Of a DNA stretch of 64,000 nt, positions 60,194-64,000 are shown piece after piece. The stretch lies in the NCBI GenBank assembly GCA_016789305.1, contig JAEURJ010000002.1, forward strand, positions 1 to 64,000, given 5' to 3'. Source of the DNA: Anaerolineales bacterium. GTDB lineage: Bacteria > Chloroflexota > Anaerolineae > Anaerolineales > Villigracilaceae. Position 1 is the stretch's first letter; every line of letters starts with the position of its first letter. The notes under the pieces are model-generated. The model searched no databases, was not told the DNA's origin, and saw only the letters and a program-made list of their open reading frames with translations. The translations under genes were made by a program, and so were the position numbers.

Positions 60194-60778
60194 TCACTTT
60201 TTCAACAAACTATTGACCAGCATGTTCGTGCTGTCGCGCGCAACTTTTTCCCATTTGGCACCTTTGGGATCCATCAAGCTTTGAAGCAGCAATCCCATTG
60301 CGGTCGAGACAATCATCCGTGAGGTCAGCTCCGGGTCCACCTCGACGAATGAACCTTCCTCCACGCCTTTCTTGATCAACAATGTGAAGTGCTTGTGGTA
60401 GCGGCGATAGGGAGCAATGCCTGCCTGCCAGATCTTTTTATCGCGGCTGGCTTGGAGCCAAAATTCAAGGAACATTGGCAGGTTTTCACCTGCAGTTTCG
60501 AAGATGTAAGGGAAAGCTTCCGTGATCTGCATGAAGGTTTCAGGAACGGTTTTATCTTTTGAGGCTTCGGTAACAGTATCAATTGTTTGCAGCCAGCCAT
60601 CCAGCAGTACGAGAAAGAGCGCCTGTTTGCTTTCAAAATGATGATAGAAAGCACCTTTACTGATGCCCGCTTCTTCGCAAATATCATCCACGCTCGCGGC
60701 GTTGAACCCGCGTGTGGAAAATAATTTGACGGCTGCATCGATAATTCTGGCCCTTGTCTCTTCACTGCGCTGCTGCAT
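60194..60778 (-). CDS. TetR/AcrR family transcriptional regulator
   Basis: A 194-residue repressor. The N-terminal helix-turn-helix is 'IIDAAVKLFSTRGFNAASVDDICEEAGISKGAFYHHFESK' split over about 12-51, the standard TetR pattern. The C-terminal ligand domain (about 75-190) resembles the TetR-C group with 'PMFLEFWLQASRDKKIW'. It is the first gene of a unit with the SDR and two degV genes. A palindrome AAACCGAC-TG-GTCGGTTT lies 20 bp upstream of the start, so autoregulation is likely. Confidence 0.94.
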   Translation of the reverse strand: MQQRSEETRARIIDAAVKLFSTRGFNAASVDDICEEAGISKGAFYHHFESKQALFLVLLDGWLQTIDTVTEASKDKTVPETFMQITEAFPYIFETAGENLPMFLEFWLQASRDKKIWQAGIAPYRRYHKHFTLLIKKGVEEGSFVEVDPELTSRMIVSTAMGLLLQSLMDPKGAKWEKVARDSTNMLVNSLLKK

Positions 60779-60797
60779 TTTTGCCTCGTAAAAATAA

Positions 60798-60815
60798 AAA
60801 CCGACTGGTCGGTTT
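60798..60815. promoter_or_regulatory. TetR operator palindrome
   Basis: AAACCGAC-TG-GTCGGTTT is a perfect palindrome with 8-base arms, 20 bp upstream of the TetR start codon. The core ACCGAC...GTCGGT is a common operator type for TetR-family repressors. Confidence 0.8.
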
Positions 60816-60878
60816 GTTTTTACTCCTGTTGAATTGCACTGTCAAGATGATGAAAATCACAAGGTAGGTTAAATGCAA

Positions 60879-60906
60879 TTCGGACGGAAGCAGGTTTCCG
60901 TCCGAA
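60879..60906 (-). terminator. Hairpin after arsM
   Basis: TTCGGACGGAA and TTCCGTCCGAA form an 11-bp stem with a 6-base loop, 24 bp beyond the arsM stop. The following sequence on the minus strand (TTGCATTTAACC) is only weakly T-rich, so termination may be partial. Confidence 0.65.
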
Positions 60907-60929
60907 AGTGGGGCGTTGTTCTTTATTTC

Positions 60930-61727
60930 CTATTTTGGTTTATATGCGGTGATCTTGGCGCTGTACACTGCTTTGTACACAGCTTCCCGCGGGTATTCTG
61001 TCACATCCAATTTCATTTCATTCAGAGCGCTGTCCACGGTTTCCTTGTCAAAGAAAACAGGTTTGATCGAAATATCCGTGAAGCCAACGGACTCCATCAT
61101 GGCAATGTATTCCTTCGCTTCCACAGCGCCGGCTACGCACCCTGCCCATGCGCTCAGGCTGCGTCGAACCATTTCAGGGAGCTCGCCATCTGTGACTATA
61201 TCAGATACGGCGAGCTTTCCGCCGGGTGCAAGCACGCGAAAGGCTTCATTGAAAACTTTTTCCTTGTCAGGTGAAAGATTGATGACACAGTTGGAAATAA
61301 TGACATCCACTGTGTTCGAGTCAACGGGAAGTTCCTCGAGATACCCCTGGCGAAATTCGACATTGGTTGCTTTGACTCGCTTCGTATTGGACCGGGCACG
61401 TTCGATCATTTCGGGAGTCATGTCCACGCCGATCACGCGTCCTTCTGGACCGACTTTCTGGGCAGCCAACAAACAATCGAGTCCTGCACCGGATCCAAGA
61501 TCAAGAACGGTTTGGCCGGGCTTCAAGGAAGCGAGTGTGATCGGGTCGCCGCAACCGTAGCTGGTGCTCGATACATCGGATGGGACGGTGGCAAGCAGAT
61601 CAACAGGGTAGAGACTGTTTTCGGTGGAACAGCAGGTGTCAGATCCGCAGCAAGAGGCGCTGCTCTTGATCCGCTCCGCGTAATGTTCGCGAACGGTGTC
61701 GTGAATGGGTGTGTGGGATTGCGTCAT
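60930..61727 (-). CDS. arsM: Arsenite S-adenosylmethionine methyltransferase
   Basis: A 265-residue enzyme that methylates As(III) with S-adenosylmethionine. Cys pairs near the N-terminus ('SSASCCGSDTCCSTENSLY', about 22-40), a Cys in 'DVIISNCVINLSPDKEKVF' and a Cys in 'LSAWAGCVAGAVEAKEY' are the arsenic-binding residues of ArsM. The SAM motif is 'GQTVLDLGSGAGLDCLLAAQ' (about 75-94). Upstream lies an ArsR-type box ATAGATGATTGTCTAT (61745-61760) overlapping the promoter region, so expression should respond to arsenite. Confidence 0.95.
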   Translation of the reverse strand: MTQSHTPIHDTVREHYAERIKSSASCCGSDTCCSTENSLYPVDLLATVPSDVSSTSYGCGDPITLASLKPGQTVLDLGSGAGLDCLLAAQKVGPEGRVIGVDMTPEMIERARSNTKRVKATNVEFRQGYLEELPVDSNTVDVIISNCVINLSPDKEKVFNEAFRVLAPGGKLAVSDIVTDGELPEMVRRSLSAWAGCVAGAVEAKEYIAMMESVGFTDISIKPVFFDKETVDSALNEMKLDVTEYPREAVYKAVYSAKITAYKPK

Positions 61728-61744
61728 TGTATTTCTCCTTTTAT

Positions 61745-61760
61745 ATAGATGATTGTCTAT
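61745..61760. promoter_or_regulatory. ArsR box 3, upstream of arsM
   Basis: ATAGATGATTGTCTAT, on the minus strand ATAGACAATCATCTAT, differs from box 1 at two positions (AAT-A against AAC-G). It ends 17 bp before the arsM start codon. Confidence 0.75.
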
Positions 61761-61770
61761 GGATCAGATT

Positions 61771-61820
61771 AAAAAAATTTTTTCGATAAATTCGCTCTGC
61801 CCATCTCGCGATGAACAGAG
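61771..61820 (-). terminator. Probable terminator after the Cys-rich peptide gene
   Basis: On the minus strand CTCTG...CAGAG enclose CATC-GCGA-GATG, followed after a short gap by AAAAAATTTTTTT. It would separate the small gene from arsM. Confidence 0.5.
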
Positions 61821-61832
61821 ATCGTACTTCAC

Positions 61833-61922
61833 TTAGCAGCAGCCAGGACCACAGTTGCCGCCGCCACATTCGCACTCGCTATGCTCGCAGCATTCATTGT
61901 TGACGACCGGTAATTCGTTCAT
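61833..61922 (-). CDS. 29-residue Cys-rich peptide of the ars regulon
   Basis: A very short ORF (29 codons plus stop) with a strong AAGGAG site 7 bases before its ATG and an ArsR-type box just upstream. The peptide has seven Cys, arranged CC-x4-C-x-C-x4-C-x3-CC, with Gly, Glu, one His and Asn between. This is metallothionein-like in composition and would chelate As(III) or another soft metal. I know no family name for it. Its position between arsR and arsM, with the same operator, makes a role as an arsenic-binding peptide or arsenic chaperone for ArsM plausible, but this is inference. Confidence 0.75.
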   Translation of the reverse strand: MNELPVVNNECCEHSECECGGGNCGPGCC

Positions 61923-61937
61923 GAGAGTTCTCCTTTC

Positions 61938-61955
61938 ATATCGAAGTTTGTCTAT
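61938..61955. promoter_or_regulatory. ArsR box 2, upstream of the Cys-rich peptide gene
   Basis: On the minus strand ATAGACAAACTTCGATAT: the left ten bases are identical to box 1, while the right half is degenerate. It ends 16 bp before the start codon. Confidence 0.65.
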
Positions 61956-61965
61956 AAATGTTGCC

Positions 61966-62004
61966 AAAAAAACGGGACGATGCCTCGGCCGAAGACACGT
62001 CCCG
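61966..62004 (-). terminator. Intrinsic terminator after arsR
   Basis: CGGGACG and CGTCCCG close a longer stem with inner pairing, followed by TTTTTTT on the minus strand, just beyond the arsR stop. The Cys-rich peptide gene must therefore use its own promoter or read-through. Confidence 0.9.
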
Positions 62005-62005
62005 A

Positions 62006-62317
62006 TCAGGCCTTGATGGTTTTCAACAGGTTTTCAGTTGCAACAGACTCAGGTGCAAATTTGACCATGAGCTGGCCGCAGCAATATGCAACACGTTCCT
62101 GATTGAGGGTATAGAAAGTTTGCTTGCCTTCCTCGCGGACGGTCACCAAATCAGCCTCGCGCAGAATGGCAAGGTGATGGGAAACAGTGGGCTGGGAGAC
62201 ATCCAGCTTCTCGACTATTTCGTTGACGGAAACCGAACAGCAACAACAAATGTTCATGATCTTCTGGCGGGTTTCGTCGGAGATCGCTTTGGCGAATAGC
62301 ACAGGGTTGAATTTCAT
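62006..62317 (-). CDS. arsR: ArsR/SmtB family arsenite-responsive repressor
   Basis: A 103-residue winged-helix repressor. The recognition helix region reads 'VNEIVEKLDVSQPTVSHHLAILREADLV' in pieces (about 33-60). Just before it, 'IMNICCCCSVSVNEI' carries four consecutive Cys, and 'RVAYCCGQLMVKF' near residue 78 carries two more, a likely As(III) site. The usual ELCVCDL motif of classical ArsR is replaced by this CCCC cluster. Its promoter contains the operator ATAGACAAACGTCTAT between -35 and -10, so autorepression released by arsenite is expected. Confidence 0.93.
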   Translation of the reverse strand: MKFNPVLFAKAISDETRQKIMNICCCCSVSVNEIVEKLDVSQPTVSHHLAILREADLVTVREEGKQTFYTLNQERVAYCCGQLMVKFAPESVATENLLKTIKA

Positions 62318-62338
62318 GTCAATAACTTTCTTGTGGTT

Positions 62339-62366
62339 ATTATATAGACAAACGTCTATTTGTCAA
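62339..62366 (-). promoter_or_regulatory. arsR promoter with embedded ArsR box 1
   Basis: On the minus strand TTGACA (62361-62366) and TATAAT (62339-62344) are both perfect, with 16 bp between them. The palindrome ATAGAC-AAAC-GTCTAT (62344-62359) fills the spacer, so a bound repressor would block RNA polymerase directly. Confidence 0.88.
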
Positions 62367-62379
62367 GAGAGAAAATAAC

Positions 62380-64000
62380 CTAAGGTTGTGTAGGCATTGG
62401 TATGGTTTCATTTACAGTCATCTGGCTTGATCCGTCTGCATTGTATATTGTTATTTGGTGGATAGCATTTGTAGTATTGGCAATGGCCTCCCATGACTCC
62501 CGTTTGGTGAGCCGAGGTGTGCTGTTGGCAACCGTGTAGGTATCGATGCCCCATTTACCGGCGCTTTCACGCCATTGGGAACGAATCTCCGAATTGCCGG
62601 GAAACTCTGGTGAAGTGATAGTGTCATATGCCTTGCTATAAACAAAGCCTGCGATGGCTGGGTCGTACAAATAGTAAAGGTAGGGAATGTTTGGACCGGC
62701 GGGCAGGAATTCCACGATGCGGAAATCATCATTGCCGTCATAATTCATATCCCCAACGATCAAGCTGCCTGGTGTGTTAATCGGCGTTAAGGTTTCCTTG
62801 GTCACAGTGATATTTTGTGTAAAGGCGCCAAGGCCAACTTCTTCCGGCTTTTGGAAAATGTTGATAGTTGCAATCTTCATATTTGAGGATGCATCGAAGA
62901 TTCCGCACACTTTGAAGTATGTGGTATTCGTATTTGTGTTGACGAATTTAATGGTGCGAGTCAGGTCTACGCAGTTATTAGTAGTTGTAGCTACTCCACC
63001 CGCAGAATTAAGCGGCACTTTTAGTATTTTCCCGACAGTCAACACATTAGAATTGACCATTTGCAAAACAGCGGCATCTGCATTGTATTTTGTGGCAATA
63101 GAGGCCCATGTTTCGCCGGACTGGACAGTGTGAACTCCTATACAAGGCGGGCCGTAAATTTTCCCGGCACTGCCAATGTTTGGCACTGTGATCGTTGTGT
63201 TCGGTGAAATCTGGCCGGGATTGAGCAGTTGAGGGTTTGCCTGCTGTAACTTGATTGGATCCACACCGTAACAACGTGCGATTTGCCAGATCCATTCACC
63301 ACTGAGTACTTGATGTTTGATGGTTGAACCGGCAACCAGGTTTGAGGAGTTTGATTGGGTCGTTCCGCTTTTTGTGAGAGTTGCTGTTGCGGGCTGTGAA
63401 GGTCCGGCGCCGCCACCGGATGCGGTCGCGCTGGTCGCTAGGGAGGTGGAACTTATGTCAGCTTGAGTGACTGTATAGGTGGCAGAGCAGGCCACTGTTG
63501 CGTTGGAAGCGAGGGTTGTATCCGCAGTACCGCAATTAATCGGTGAGCTGATACCAGCATCGGTTACCGTAAATTGCGCGGGTCCCAAAGAAGAGGATCC
63601 GCTGTTTTTGATCACGTAGTTATAAGTGATCGTTTGACCAACTCTGTCATATGTTATGGGATCTGCGGATTTTGTTAATGTCAGTGATTTTGATGGGACA
63701 GTTGCGACTGTGGTTATGACTTGATTTGAATTGACCGTATAAACATTGGCAGTTGCTGTGCTTGTGATGGAGCCCTTGTCAAGGTCAGCCTGCGTGATGG
63801 CGTATTCTGAGGTGCAGATAATAGTTTCGCCGGCATCCAATCGATCGTTAAGATTTCCAACGGTGTTGATGTTGGGACAAATTGGTGTCACGCCGGTGAT
63901 CGTAATGTTTGGAGGAATATCTGTACTGTCGTTACGCAGAACCTTGATGGTGTAAGTAAATTTGACGATCTGCCCAACTGCATTGAATGGAGTGGAAGTA
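62380..64000 (-). CDS. Large surface protein with DUF11-like repeats and two LysM domains (5' end outside the window)
   Basis: The reading frame is open to the right edge, so the N-terminus and signal peptide are missing; 539 residues are visible. DUF11-type beta-sandwich repeats of about 110 residues come first, marked by 'AVGQIVKFTYTIKVLRNDST', 'GETIICTSEYAITQADLDKG' and 'VGQTITYNYVIKNSGSSSLG'. Two LysM domains follow: 'HQVLSGEWIWQIARCYGVDP' and 'HTVQSGETWASIATKYNADA'. The C-terminal 190 residues are unassigned. Such proteins are secreted and bind the cell wall. Its end is 13 bp beyond the arsR promoter region, on the same strand. Confidence 0.85.
   Translation of the reverse strand, partial: TSTPFNAVGQIVKFTYTIKVLRNDSTDIPPNITITGVTPICPNINTVGNLNDRLDAGETIICTSEYAITQADLDKGSITSTATANVYTVNSNQVITTVATVPSKSLTLTKSADPITYDRVGQTITYNYVIKNSGSSSLGPAQFTVTDAGISSPINCGTADTTLASNATVACSATYTVTQADISSTSLATSATASGGGAGPSQPATATLTKSGTTQSNSSNLVAGSTIKHQVLSGEWIWQIARCYGVDPIKLQQANPQLLNPGQISPNTTITVPNIGSAGKIYGPPCIGVHTVQSGETWASIATKYNADAAVLQMVNSNVLTVGKILKVPLNSAGGVATTTNNCVDLTRTIKFVNTNTNTTYFKVCGIFDASSNMKIATINIFQKPEEVGLGAFTQNITVTKETLTPINTPGSLIVGDMNYDGNDDFRIVEFLPAGPNIPYLYYLYDPAIAGFVYSKAYDTITSPEFPGNSEIRSQWRESAGKWGIDTYTVANSTPRLTKRESWEAIANTTNAIHQITIYNADGSSQMTVNETIPMPTQP

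Overview
The window reads as one piece of a bacterial chromosome, most likely from an anaerobic or facultative member of the Chloroflexota (class Anaerolineae). This is inference. It rests on secreted proteins with FGYPI / RARFE repeats, LysM and DUF11-like surface proteins with Thr/Pro stalks, the mix of SPFH, DegV and 2-oxoacid:ferredoxin oxidoreductase genes, and small dispersed palindromic repeats. No rRNA or phylogenetic marker was analysed. About 60 protein genes, one tRNA-Ser(CGA), one probable structured non-coding RNA and many intrinsic terminators are supported.

Layout. 1-2.3 kb: two AT-rich minus-strand genes, each followed by an attC-like recombination site, as in an integron gene-cassette array; no integrase is in the window. 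2.4-7.3 kb: a gene of unknown function, a YjbQ-type protein, a cyclic-2,3-diphosphoglycerate-synthetase-like GTPase, and an ECF sigma factor with its membrane partner. 7.3-21.6 kb: mostly minus-strand housekeeping genes: argS, rpsT, a LysM protein, uvrA, a CNNM/CorC protein, selD read through an in-frame UGA (selenocysteine), a 48-residue membrane protein, an SPFH protein, a secreted repeat protein, and wecB/wecC for UDP-ManNAc uronate. 21.7-30.5 kb: plus-strand nfeD-slipin, a GNAT protein, an acyltransferase, RNase D, a beta-CASP hydrolase, tRNA-Ser, NAD synthetase split over two overlapping genes, and an MFS exporter.

30.5-33.9 kb: a minus-strand chain of overlapping genes (histidine kinase, aldo/keto reductase, clpS, plsC-like). 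34-39.4 kb: a MacAB-like efflux system followed by its probable two-component regulator. 39.4-45 kb: a KefB-like antiporter, RidA, and a four-gene 2-oxoacid:ferredoxin oxidoreductase operon. 45-51.8 kb: a GT39-like membrane protein, a thiolase, three lipoproteins and a CBS protein. 51.8-57.4 kb: sulfur-transfer genes (SufE, rhodanese) behind a structured leader RNA, then RNase H, an M50 protease with TPR repeats, an isochorismatase-like hydrolase and an M48 protease. 57.4-60.8 kb: a TetR-controlled unit with an SDR and two DegV paralogues. 60.9-62.4 kb: an arsenic regulon (arsR, a 29-residue Cys-rich peptide, arsM) in which each gene has its own copy of one operator. 62.4-64 kb: the 3' part of a large DUF11/LysM surface protein cut by the window edge.

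The strongest points for follow-up are the attC-like sites, the selenoprotein SelD, the Cys-rich peptide and operators of the ars regulon, and the structured RNA upstream of the sulfurtransferase. At least four families of short inverted repeats lie between genes, several of them touching stop codons.
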